Assembly: GCF_036860695.1 (NCBI RefSeq)
Contig: NZ_JAYKGJ010000002.1
Coordinates: forward strand, 378,001 to 442,000
Source of the DNA: Rosettibacter firmus
GTDB lineage: Bacteria > Bacteroidota > Ignavibacteria > Ignavibacteriales > Melioribacteraceae
DNA length: 64,000 nucleotides
Direction of reading: 5' to 3'
Position 1 is the first letter of the stretch. Each line of letters starts with the position of its first letter. Positions 29,315 to 37,941 of this stretch are shown here, piece after piece. The position numbers and the translations under genes are program-made. The notes below the pieces were generated by a model. That model was not told the DNA's origin and did not search any database. It was given only the letters and a program-made list of their open reading frames with translations.

Positions 29315-30241
29315 ATGAAAAAACAAATTATTACTGTAAGTAGAAGAACTGATATTCCCGCATTTTATGCAGATTGGTTTAGAAAAAAATTAGAAACAGG
29401 TTTTGTTTTGTATCCAAATCCATTTTCTCAAAAACCAGTTTATGTTGATTTGAAACCAGATAATGTAAAAGTATTTGTGTTCTGGACTCGAAATCCTAAA
29501 CCATTATTCAAGCATTTAGATTATATTGATGATAAATATGGTAAAAATCATTACATGCATTTTACTATTAATGGATATCCTAAAATACTGGAAAGAAAAA
29601 GTCCCCCAATTGATTATGCAATCTCATTAGCAGAAAATTTAGCTAAAAGATATGGTGACGAATATGTTCAATGGCGATTTGATCCAATAATTATTTCGGA
29701 TATTGCCGATAAAAAATTTATAATTAATAAATTCAATTATATCTCAGAAAGATTAACTGGTATAACCAAAAGATGTTATTTCAGTTTTGTGGATTTATAT
29801 AATAAAACAAAAAGAAATTTATTGACTATCGAAAAGAAATATAATATTAAGTTTTATAATCCTACGATTGATGAACAAATTGAATTAATAAAAACATTAA
29901 TAGATATAGCAAATCAAAGAAATATTAAACTTTATGCATGCACAGAAGACACACTTGTAAATTATATTCCTGAACTTCAAATTGGTCACTGCGTTGATAT
30001 TGATTTAGTTAATAAAATTTGTAAAGATGGAACTAATAATGAATATAAAATTTCACCAACTCGTCCAGGATGTCACTGTTATGAAAGTAAAGATATTGGT
30101 TATTATGATAGCTGTGCTTATGGGTGCATTTATTGTTATGCAAATTCAAATCCAGAAATAGCATTTAAGAATTCAATAGAGTATATGAAAAAAGGATTTT
30201 CGATGGATAAAATTCAGGATTTTAATAGGATTTATGAATGA
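29315..30241 (+). CDS. DUF1848 family protein with C-terminal Fe-S cysteine cluster
   Basis: 308-residue cytoplasmic protein of the DUF1848 family, function unknown. The hallmark N-terminus is ITVSRRTDIPAFYADWF, followed by VFWTRNPKPLF and QWRFDPIIIS. Near the C-terminus are Cys253 and Cys255 (PGCHCYESKDIG) and a Cys267-X3-Cys271-X2-Cys274 motif in DSCAYGCIYCYAN. This spacing is the radical-SAM cluster motif, but it sits at the C-terminal instead of the N-terminal end, as known for the family. Expected to bind a 4Fe-4S cluster. It is a single gene with its own upstream region; no substrate is suggested by the neighbours. Confidence 0.9.
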   Translation: MKKQIITVSRRTDIPAFYADWFRKKLETGFVLYPNPFSQKPVYVDLKPDNVKVFVFWTRNPKPLFKHLDYIDDKYGKNHYMHFTINGYPKILERKSPPIDYAISLAENLAKRYGDEYVQWRFDPIIISDIADKKFIINKFNYISERLTGITKRCYFSFVDLYNKTKRNLLTIEKKYNIKFYNPTIDEQIELIKTLIDIANQRNIKLYACTEDTLVNYIPELQIGHCVDIDLVNKICKDGTNNEYKISPTRPGCHCYESKDIGYYDSCAYGCIYCYANSNPEIAFKNSIEYMKKGFSMDKIQDFNRIYE

Positions 30242-30395
30242 TATTAATGAGAGAACTTACCGCTTAATACCTGTTAGTTTGAGTTTTAATTAGATTTTAC
30301 TTGACAATCATAAATTTTTTTATCAAGTTAAGTTATCATTTAAGTAAACAATGACTTTATTGTTCTATTTTCCATTAAATTCAAATAATCTTTCG

Positions 30396-30405
30396 GGTTA
30401 TAACC
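30396..30405. promoter_or_regulatory. Palindrome GGTTATAACC upstream of the pectin-locus TonB receptor
   Basis: A perfect 10-bp palindrome 22 bp before the ATG at 30428 and next to the ribosome site AAGGAG. A TTGACA at 30301 lies further upstream with an ACTTGA/TCAAGT pair. It could be an operator for the LacI-type regulator at 35366, but I found no second copy in the locus, so the assignment is weak. Confidence 0.3.
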
Positions 30406-30427
30406 AAGCATACTAAGGAGAAAGTTT

Positions 30428-33400
30428 ATGCCAGAAAAAATAATTAAAAAAGTAATTTTATTATCATTACTATTTTTTGGTGTAATTAATGCACAGGGGA
30501 ATTTAAAAGGTATTGTTACTGATTCACTATCAAACGAAGCTTTAATTGGAGCAAATGTTTTTTTGCTCGGAACTTCTTTTGGTAGTGCAACAGATTTGGA
30601 AGGACAATATGTTATCAATCGAATTCCAGAAGGTGAGTATAAAGTAAAAGTTTCTTATGTAGGTTACAAACCAAAAATTTATTATGTTGTTATTCAAAAG
30701 AATAAGACACTTGTATTTAACTTCAAATTAGTTCCAGATGTTATTGAAGGTTCTGAAATAGTTATAACTGCACAGGCAATTGGACAGGTTGCTGCAATTA
30801 ACCAGCAATTATCATCAAATACAATTATTAATGTTGTATCAGAAGAAAAAATAAAAGAACTACCAGATGCAAATGCTGCCGAATCGATTGGAAGATTACC
30901 TGGTGTGTCAATACTTCGTTCTGGAGGTGAAGCTAATAAAGTTATTTTAAGAGGACTCAGTGATAAATATACAACAGTTACAATCGATGGTATTCGTATT
31001 GCCTCTACTGATGCGGAAAGTCGTGGACTTGATTTAAGTACAATTTCTCAAAGTTCTCTTGCAGGAATCGAACTTTATAAAGCTCTAACTTCTGATAAAG
31101 ATGCAGATGCTATAGCTGGAAGCATTAATTTAGTCACCAAAAAAGCTCCCTCATTAAGAGAAATTTCTGCAACATTAAAAGGTGGTTATAATAATGTAAT
31201 GAATTCTATTAAACAGTATGATTTCTCATTAAAATATGGTGAAAGATTCTTTAATGATTTTCTTGGTGTTCGAATTAATGCTAATGCAGAAAGTAAAATT
31301 AGAAGTAATGAAAGAATAGATCTCGATTACGATCAATCAATTAACAATCAAACTGATTATGCAATTAATAATTTTACACTTGAGTTTACTGATGAAGTAA
31401 GAACTCGTAATGGTGGAAGCATCACTTTTGACATTAATACACCAGATGAAGGATCAATAAAAATTAATAATGTATACAATAGCACAAAGCGTGATTATAT
31501 CCTCCATTCAAGAGATTATCCTTCTGGTGGAGGAGTTGGTGGTACAGTAACTTATGCATTTAGAGATAGAGAACAGGAAATTGATATTTTCAATAGTTCA
31601 ATTTCTGGAGATAATAATTTACTTGGATTAAAACTCAACTGGGGTTTTTCTTACGCACAATCAAAAGCTGATTTTCCTTTTGATTATTATGTTGACTTTC
31701 ATGAACCATCAAATGCTGGTGTATCTGGAATGGCAAATACTCCAAGTTTAAAATCAAATCCAGAAAAATTAATTCCTTTCGCTTATAACAATTTTAGAAC
31801 AGCAACACTTTACGAATCATATTATTACACTCAAAGAAACTTTGAAAAAGAAAGAACAGCTTTCTTAAATGCTTCGAGAACATATTTAATTGGAAATATG
31901 ATTACAGGTGAATTCAAATTTGGAGCTAAATATAAAATTATAAACAGGTCAAATTTGAATTCATCTCAATATGCACCTTATTATCTGGGTTATTGGCAAC
32001 CATATGAAGTAGCAGAAGATGGTACTATCAAACAAAAAGATTTAAGTGGTACTCTTTTCAATGATTTTTATCAGAGATATCTTCAAAATCCACTTTACAA
32101 TACACTTTCCTTCATAGAATTTCTGGATGATACACCAGTTTCAAGAGATTTGTATGGTTCTTATAAATTGTATCCTTTAATCAATCGTGATAAAATGCGT
32201 CAATGGTATGAATTAAATAAAAATGGAATTGACAAAACTGGTAACAAAAGAGAATATAATTCCGATCCCTCAGAAGAAGCAAAATATTATGATATATCAG
32301 AAAGTGTTTCTGCAGCTTATTTAATGAATATACTTAAAATTGGGCAGAATATTACATTCATTGCAGGTTTAAGAATAGAAAAAGAATATAATAATTATAA
32401 ATCAAAGTACTCTCCAAATCAAATAGGAGGTTTCCCAATTCCTCTTGGTGTTACAAGAGATACAAGTGGTAGTTTTTCGCAAACAATTTATCTACCTAAT
32501 TTCCATCTTAATATTAAACCAACAAATTTTATGAGTATAAGAATTGCTGCTTATAAAGCACTCGCCAGACCAGATTTTAATATGAGACTTACAAAATATT
32601 TTGCATGGCGTCCAGCTCAAGTTGGTATAGATAAACAACTAATTGTAGGTAATCCAATTCTTAAAACAGCTCAAGCATGGAACTATGAAATAAATACTTC
32701 ATTCTTTGGCAATGAGATCGGTTTGATTTCTATTTCGGCATTTTACAAAGAAATTAAAGATATGTATCACATGCTAAATAGAATTAATACAACTGGAGAC
32801 ACATTATTTCATTATTTAGGCTTACAATGGAAGACTTTACATACAGGTACATATGCATTAACAGTTCCATATAATTCACCAAAACCTACAAAAGTTTGGG
32901 GTTTTGAATTTGAACATCAAATTAACTTTGCATTTTTACCAGGATTACTCAGAAATATTGTATTGAGTTATAATGCTTCTTTAGTTCGTTCAGAAACCTG
33001 GCTGATTGGTTCAAAAACAGATACAACTATTGTAGAAAAAGAAATAGCTCCAGGTATTAAAGTTAAAATTCCTCAGTATTCAGAACGAGCAATTGAAATT
33101 AAACAACAACTTGAAAATCAACCAGAATTTTTCGGGAATATTGCTTTAGGTTATGATATTGGACCTGTTTCTGCTCGAATTTCATTATTCCATCAATCAG
33201 AATATAACTTATCATTTACTCCAAGTGGAAGAGGAGACATTGTTATAAATCCATTTACAAGACTTGATTTTGCATTTAAATATCAATTTAATAAAAATAT
33301 ATCCATTCTTCTTAATATAAATAACTTAACAAATATTAAAGAAGAAAATTTAGTTTATAATAGAGTAAATGGTTATAAAATTTTGAATACAAGTGAAAGA

Positions 33401-33442
33401 TATGGAATGACAGCAGATTTAGGAGTAAAAATTGATTTATAA
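30428..33442 (+). CDS. TonB-dependent receptor with carboxypeptidase-regulatory-like domain
   Basis: 1004-residue outer-membrane receptor; AAGGAG precedes the ATG. Signal peptide to about INAQG, a regulatory-like beta-sandwich at ~22-110 (GIVTDSLSNEALIGANVFLL, GSATDLEGQYVINRIPEGEY), the TonB plug at ~130-250 (DANAAESIGRLPGVSILRSG, VILRGLSDKYTTVTIDGI, DADAIAGSINLVTKKA) and a long barrel ending TADLGVKIDL. The plug resembles the TonB receptors with a VxIRGL motif that act without SusD. First gene of the presumed pectin/galacturonate locus; substrate is inferred from the GH28 and KDG kinase downstream. Confidence 0.92.
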   Translation: MPEKIIKKVILLSLLFFGVINAQGNLKGIVTDSLSNEALIGANVFLLGTSFGSATDLEGQYVINRIPEGEYKVKVSYVGYKPKIYYVVIQKNKTLVFNFKLVPDVIEGSEIVITAQAIGQVAAINQQLSSNTIINVVSEEKIKELPDANAAESIGRLPGVSILRSGGEANKVILRGLSDKYTTVTIDGIRIASTDAESRGLDLSTISQSSLAGIELYKALTSDKDADAIAGSINLVTKKAPSLREISATLKGGYNNVMNSIKQYDFSLKYGERFFNDFLGVRINANAESKIRSNERIDLDYDQSINNQTDYAINNFTLEFTDEVRTRNGGSITFDINTPDEGSIKINNVYNSTKRDYILHSRDYPSGGGVGGTVTYAFRDREQEIDIFNSSISGDNNLLGLKLNWGFSYAQSKADFPFDYYVDFHEPSNAGVSGMANTPSLKSNPEKLIPFAYNNFRTATLYESYYYTQRNFEKERTAFLNASRTYLIGNMITGEFKFGAKYKIINRSNLNSSQYAPYYLGYWQPYEVAEDGTIKQKDLSGTLFNDFYQRYLQNPLYNTLSFIEFLDDTPVSRDLYGSYKLYPLINRDKMRQWYELNKNGIDKTGNKREYNSDPSEEAKYYDISESVSAAYLMNILKIGQNITFIAGLRIEKEYNNYKSKYSPNQIGGFPIPLGVTRDTSGSFSQTIYLPNFHLNIKPTNFMSIRIAAYKALARPDFNMRLTKYFAWRPAQVGIDKQLIVGNPILKTAQAWNYEINTSFFGNEIGLISISAFYKEIKDMYHMLNRINTTGDTLFHYLGLQWKTLHTGTYALTVPYNSPKPTKVWGFEFEHQINFAFLPGLLRNIVLSYNASLVRSETWLIGSKTDTTIVEKEIAPGIKVKIPQYSERAIEIKQQLENQPEFFGNIALGYDIGPVSARISLFHQSEYNLSFTPSGRGDIVINPFTRLDFAFKYQFNKNISILLNINNLTNIKEENLVYNRVNGYKILNTSERYGMTADLGVKIDL

Positions 33443-33494
33443 TTTACCTATTTACTTAACTTAATTTCATTCATAAATAAATCATGGAGGCACC

Positions 33495-35198
33495 ATGAAT
33501 AAAATGAGTAATATTTTAGCAGCTGTTTTTATGGTTTTATTCCTTTTTTCATTAACATATGGACAAAGTGTACTAAAACTAAGACCTTATGATGGTACAC
33601 CAGAATCATATTTTATCGCACAAATTAAAGCAGACACCGCAGCAAATCATGGTGTATTGCCCGATCGTGTTTATGAGCTTGAAAGTGGTGGAGTTTACTT
33701 AAACACAGAAGTATTCAATGTTGCTAAAGGTGTAACAATTAGACTTGTTTGTAATGGTCCTAAAAAGCCAATAATTTATCAATTTCCAACTGGAACTGGA
33801 AGCAATCCACAGAATCCTCCAGGAAATCTTTTTGTATTACAGGGTGGTAATTTAGAAATGAAAAATATTGCTGTTGCTGGCTATTTCGAACCAATTTATG
33901 ATTACCTTGATAATTTGCAAGGCGGAATTATTAACACAACACAAGAAGGATCATCAATAATTATTGATAATTGTATATTTAATAACATTAATGGTCAACA
34001 TATTAGAACTGGTAGTGCAACAAAAGTTGTTAAAGTTACCAATACAATTTTTGCAAACATGGGATTTTTAGGACGTTCCAATTTAGGTGCTGGTAAAGGA
34101 CTTGATTTAAGAGAAGCTTCGTGCGATTCGTTGATACTTGTAAATAATACATTTGTGAATTATCAGGATCGTGTAGTTCGTCATTATAATTTTAGTAATC
34201 CTCTTGCTGGTACAGGTGGAATTCAATATTGTTTGATTGAACATAATTCATTTGTAAATGGATTGGGCTTTCATGGTCTACTTTCTTTAGGAAATGTTGG
34301 TAAAGAAGTAATAATTAAAAATAATTTATTCTACGATGCTTTTGCTTTAGGTGAAGATTCAACGGATGCAACAAGAACTGCGGAATGGGCTAATACAGGC
34401 GAAACTTATGCTAATGGAAACAATAGAATTTCGTGGATCTTTACAGCTCCAAACGATACAACTCAATGGACTGTTAAAAATAATTATTATGTAATTTCGC
34501 CAGAAGGTCAGGGATTTTTGACAAAATATGGATTTGGCGAAGGTTCACCTCTTTCATTACATATTAAAAGTAGACTTGGAGCTGATGCAGCTAAAGCATT
34601 TAAAAAGATAAATCTGAAATTAAAAGAAATTCCAAGATTAATGATAAATATGATGGAATGGTATGAGAGTCCAGAAGGTGGAAATAAAACTAAAAATACA
34701 CCATCTGATAAATGGAAAAAACAATTACATGATATGGATAGAAGAAATTACAAATATTTTGAAGACACTCTTGATTGTTCATATGATAAAAATGTTGAAG
34801 CTTATTATAGTTCTGATAGAGGATTTCCAGTTGGAGATTTAAATTGGTTTCCTGATATGAAAGTTAGATGGGAAGCTGGCGAAGTTGTAAATGTTGAAAA
34901 TGAAACTATATTAACTAGAGATTTTGTTCTTGAACAGAATTATCCAAATCCATTTAATCCATCAACAACAATTTCTTATAGTTTACCAAAATCAACTAAT
35001 GTTTCATTAATTATTTATAATGCAATTGGTCAGGAAGTTGTAAAACTTGTTGATAATCAAATCCAATCAGCTGGTAAATACACACTTCATTGGGATGGAA
35101 AAAATAAATATGGACAATCATTATCAAGTGGTATTTATTTCTATCAATTGAAAGCTGGTGATGTAACATTAACAAGAAAGATGACTTTAATTAAATAA
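33495..35198 (+). CDS. Secreted parallel beta-helix protein with T9SS sorting domain
   Basis: 567 residues; GGAGG precedes the ATG; signal peptide ends near SLTYGQ. Residues ~60-330 are repeated short coils typical of a right-handed parallel beta-helix (GVTIRLVCNGPKKPIIYQ, NLEMKNIAVAGYFEPIYDYL, SIIIDNCIFNNINGQHI, VVKVTNTIFANMG, SLILVNNTFVNYQDRVV, VIIKNNLFYDAF). The pattern resembles DUF4957/DUF5123-type proteins and chondroitinase-B/polysaccharide-lyase-like helices. The last ~85 residues are a textbook T9SS type A sorting domain (YPNPFNPSTTISYSLP, SGIYFYQLKAG). It lies directly after a TonB receptor and upstream of a polygalacturonase, so a pectin-binding or lyase role is plausible. No catalytic residues could be assigned. 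Confidence 0.8.
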   Translation: MNKMSNILAAVFMVLFLFSLTYGQSVLKLRPYDGTPESYFIAQIKADTAANHGVLPDRVYELESGGVYLNTEVFNVAKGVTIRLVCNGPKKPIIYQFPTGTGSNPQNPPGNLFVLQGGNLEMKNIAVAGYFEPIYDYLDNLQGGIINTTQEGSSIIIDNCIFNNINGQHIRTGSATKVVKVTNTIFANMGFLGRSNLGAGKGLDLREASCDSLILVNNTFVNYQDRVVRHYNFSNPLAGTGGIQYCLIEHNSFVNGLGFHGLLSLGNVGKEVIIKNNLFYDAFALGEDSTDATRTAEWANTGETYANGNNRISWIFTAPNDTTQWTVKNNYYVISPEGQGFLTKYGFGEGSPLSLHIKSRLGADAAKAFKKINLKLKEIPRLMINMMEWYESPEGGNKTKNTPSDKWKKQLHDMDRRNYKYFEDTLDCSYDKNVEAYYSSDRGFPVGDLNWFPDMKVRWEAGEVVNVENETILTRDFVLEQNYPNPFNPSTTISYSLPKSTNVSLIIYNAIGQEVVKLVDNQIQSAGKYTLHWDGKNKYGQSLSSGIYFYQLKAGDVTLTRKMTLIK

Positions 35199-35209
35199 GA
35201 ATTTTTTAC

Positions 35210-35237
35210 GGGGGGAGTTTATTTATCAACTCCTCCC
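35210..35237 (+). terminator. Intrinsic terminator-like hairpin after the beta-helix gene
   Basis: GGGGGGAGTT (35210-35219) pairs with AACTCCTCCC (35228-35237), 10 bp with one G-T pair and an 8-base loop, 11 bp after the stop and followed by AT-rich sequence with a T run at 35247. It probably ends the TonB receptor/beta-helix transcript before the LacI gene. Confidence 0.75.
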
Positions 35238-35365
35238 ATATATAAAATTTTTAAAAAGATTAAGTGAATCAATTTTATTATTTTTATTTAATAAAAAATT
35301 ATCGTTTAATTTGATTATAAGTTTTTATTATTTGAACAAGAGGTTAAAAACAAAAATTTGCAAAA

Positions 35366-36391
35366 ATGAAATCTAAACCTGTTACTTTAAGTGATATTGC
35401 CAAGATATTAAATGTGTCTACTGTAACAGTATCTAAGGCATTAAGAAATCATCCCGATATCTCTCCCGAAACAACAAAAAAAATAAAAAAGTTAGCAGAG
35501 GAACTTGAATACACGCCTAATTTAATTGCCCGTAGTTTATCTGCAAGAAGATCTAATACGATTGGTGTTATTGTTCCTAAAATTGCTCATTTCTTTTTTA
35601 GCTCAATTATTGAAAATATTTATAAAATTGGTTTAGAAAATAATTATGAAATTATTCTTGCAGTATCTCAGGAGGATGCTGAATTAGAAAGAAAACATAT
35701 TCATACTTTACTTGCAATGAAGGTTGATGGGATTATTGTTTCTATTACACAACAAACTACTAATTATGACATATTTGAAACAGTAATTAAAAGAGGTATC
35801 CCGATTGTTTTTATTGATAGAGTTCCTTATTTATCTAATATAAGTACAGTTACTGTCGATGATCGTGGAGGGGCATTTAAAGCAGTAGAACATGCAATTA
35901 AAATGGGCTATAAAAAAATTGCACACTTCGCTGGCTACACAAATATTAATATTGGTAAAGAAAGATTGCAGGGATTTAAAGATGCAATGGAAAAATATGG
36001 TCTTGAAATTAATCCAGACTGGGTTATTGAAGGAGGCTTTGGTGAGGATTATGGTTATAATGCATTTATGAAATTATATAGAGAAAATAATTTACCTGAA
36101 TTTATTCTTACTGTAACTTTTCCTGTTGCACTTGGGGTCTATAAGGCAGTAAAAGAATTAGGCTTAAGAATCCCTGAAGATATTGATTTAATATGCTTTG
36201 GAAATTCTAATATACAGGAATTCTTGTGTCCTCCATTAAGTTGCATAGATCAGTCAACTACTTTACTAAGTCAAAATGCAATGGAAATCCTTTTTGAAAA
36301 TATTCAAAAGCAGGAAGAATTTGAACCAAGAAATATTACCATAGAAACAAATTTAGTACTGCGCGGCACTTGTACTAGAAAGCATACTTAA
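35366..36391 (+). CDS. LacI family transcriptional regulator
   Basis: 341-residue DNA-binding repressor/activator. The helix-turn-helix and hinge occupy residues 5-60 (VTLSDIAKILNVSTVTVSKA, ISPETTKKIKKLAEELEYTP, NLIARSLSARRSNTIGVIVP); the rest is a periplasmic-binding-protein-like effector domain (GIPIVFIDRVPY, VTVDDRGGAFKAVEHAIKMG, GKERLQGFKDAMEKYGLEIN, STTLLSQNAMEILF). It sits in the middle of the pectin locus and most likely controls it, with a galacturonate-derived sugar as effector (inference). An imperfect AAATTA/TAATTT palindrome at 35296-35312 could be an autoregulatory site, though base composition makes this weak. Confidence 0.93.
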   Translation: MKSKPVTLSDIAKILNVSTVTVSKALRNHPDISPETTKKIKKLAEELEYTPNLIARSLSARRSNTIGVIVPKIAHFFFSSIIENIYKIGLENNYEIILAVSQEDAELERKHIHTLLAMKVDGIIVSITQQTTNYDIFETVIKRGIPIVFIDRVPYLSNISTVTVDDRGGAFKAVEHAIKMGYKKIAHFAGYTNINIGKERLQGFKDAMEKYGLEINPDWVIEGGFGEDYGYNAFMKLYRENNLPEFILTVTFPVALGVYKAVKELGLRIPEDIDLICFGNSNIQEFLCPPLSCIDQSTTLLSQNAMEILFENIQKQEEFEPRNITIETNLVLRGTCTRKHT

Positions 36392-36434
36392 TATTTTCTT
36401 TTTTCATTTCATAAGATTCTCAACAGGAGTTAAA

Positions 36435-37826
36435 ATGAAAAATTTCAAATTAATCTTTTCATATTTGTTTTTATTTGTATATTCAACCTGTTTTTCTCAA
36501 TCTGAATGGAAAAAAGCAGATGAAATTTTACAGTACATTAAGCCACCAATATTTCCTGAAAAAGTTTATAATATTACAAATTATGCAAGTACTGATGAAT
36601 TAAAAAAAGATATACGAAATGCTCTTCACAAAGCAATTGATGAATGTTCTTTAAATGGTGGTGGAAAAGTTTTTATTCCAAAAGGTGAATATTATTGCGG
36701 TGGTCCCATTCATCTTAAAAGTAATGTGAATCTTCACCTCGATGATAGTGTTGTAATTAAATTCAGTACAAATCCTGATGACTATTTGCCTGTAGTCTTT
36801 ACTCGATGGGAAGGTGTAGAATGTTATAATTATTCACCATTAATTTATGCAATTAATCAAACAAATATTGCTATTACTGGAAATGGAATATTTGATGGAC
36901 AGGCAGATTCTACAAACTGGTGGAAATGGAATGGGAATAAAAGATATGGATGGAAACCAGGAATGCCAAGTCAAAGAGATAGTTCTTCGCGTCCAAAATT
37001 AATGAAAATGAATAATGATGGTGTTCCGGTTGAAAAAAGAATATTTGGAAAAGGATATTATTTGAGACCAAATTTTGTGCAATTTATTAATTGTAAAAAT
37101 ATACTTTTAGAAAATATAACTATCACAAATTCACCTATGTGGATTATTCATCCTGTCTTATGTGAAAATGTAACTATTAGAAATGTTAAAACAATTAGTG
37201 ATGGACCAAATACAGATGGATGTGATCCAGAATCATGCAAAAATGTTTTAATTGATGGATGCTACTTTGATAATGGAGATGATTGTATTGCTATTAAATC
37301 TGGTAGAAATTTAGATGGCAGAAGAATTAATATTCCAAGTGAAAATATTATTGTTCGAAATTCTATTATGAGAGATGGACATGGTGGAGTATCGATTGGT
37401 AGTGAAATATCTGGTGGATGCAGAAATGTATTTATTGAAAATTGTAAAATGGATAGTCCAAATCTGGATCGTGCTTTAAGAATCAAATCAAATTCTTATA
37501 GAGGTGGAATTGTTGAGAATATCTATATGAGAAATGTTGAAGTTGGCGAAGTCAGTAATGCAGTAATAAGATTAAATATGCTTTATGATCCATCAGAAGG
37601 GAATAATGGTAAATATCCTCCAACTTTTAGAAATATTAAAGTGGAAAAAGTGACAAGTAAAAAAAGTGAATATGCTCTCGAGTTCATTGGCCTTGAAGAA
37701 TCTCCAATAAGAAATGTTCAAATAATTGATTGCAATTTTGATGGTGTAAAAAAAGAAAATTATCTGAAAAATGTTGAAGAATTAAAATTGATTAATGTTA
37801 TAATTAATGGAGAAAAAATAGAATAA
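36435..37826 (+). CDS. Exported GH28 polygalacturonase
   Basis: Hydrolyses alpha-1,4-galacturonic acid bonds in pectin. 463 residues with signal peptide (LIFSYLFLFVYSTCFSQ); AGGAG precedes the ATG. Right-handed beta-helix with all GH28 signatures: N259-T-D261 in PNTDGCDP, D282-D283 in NGDDCIAIKSG, H316 in DGHGGVSIGSE and R349-I-K351 in LRIKSN. D261, D282 and D283 are the expected catalytic acids. No T9SS domain, so it is probably periplasmic, trimming oligogalacturonides taken up by the TonB receptors. Exo or endo action cannot be decided. It stands 43 bp after the LacI gene. Confidence 0.95.
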   Translation: MKNFKLIFSYLFLFVYSTCFSQSEWKKADEILQYIKPPIFPEKVYNITNYASTDELKKDIRNALHKAIDECSLNGGGKVFIPKGEYYCGGPIHLKSNVNLHLDDSVVIKFSTNPDDYLPVVFTRWEGVECYNYSPLIYAINQTNIAITGNGIFDGQADSTNWWKWNGNKRYGWKPGMPSQRDSSSRPKLMKMNNDGVPVEKRIFGKGYYLRPNFVQFINCKNILLENITITNSPMWIIHPVLCENVTIRNVKTISDGPNTDGCDPESCKNVLIDGCYFDNGDDCIAIKSGRNLDGRRINIPSENIIVRNSIMRDGHGGVSIGSEISGGCRNVFIENCKMDSPNLDRALRIKSNSYRGGIVENIYMRNVEVGEVSNAVIRLNMLYDPSEGNNGKYPPTFRNIKVEKVTSKKSEYALEFIGLEESPIRNVQIIDCNFDGVKKENYLKNVEELKLINVIINGEKIE

Positions 37827-37859
37827 TAGTTTTTATAATTAAGAACATTTATTTTCGAT

Positions 37860-37890
37860 AAACTTCAAACCTGTACTCTCATTGAAGTTT
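37860..37890 (+). terminator. Stem-loop between polygalacturonase and second TonB receptor
   Basis: AAACTTCAA (37860-37868) pairs perfectly with TTGAAGTTT (37882-37890) around a 13-base loop, followed by TATAATATTTATTTT. It is either a terminator for the GH28 gene or an operator for the gene at 37942; a promoter-like TTATTTTG lies immediately downstream at 37899-37906. Confidence 0.45.
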
Positions 37891-37941
37891 TATAATATTT
37901 ATTTTGCACAATTATTAATTAGCTCGAAAGGATAAATCTTT

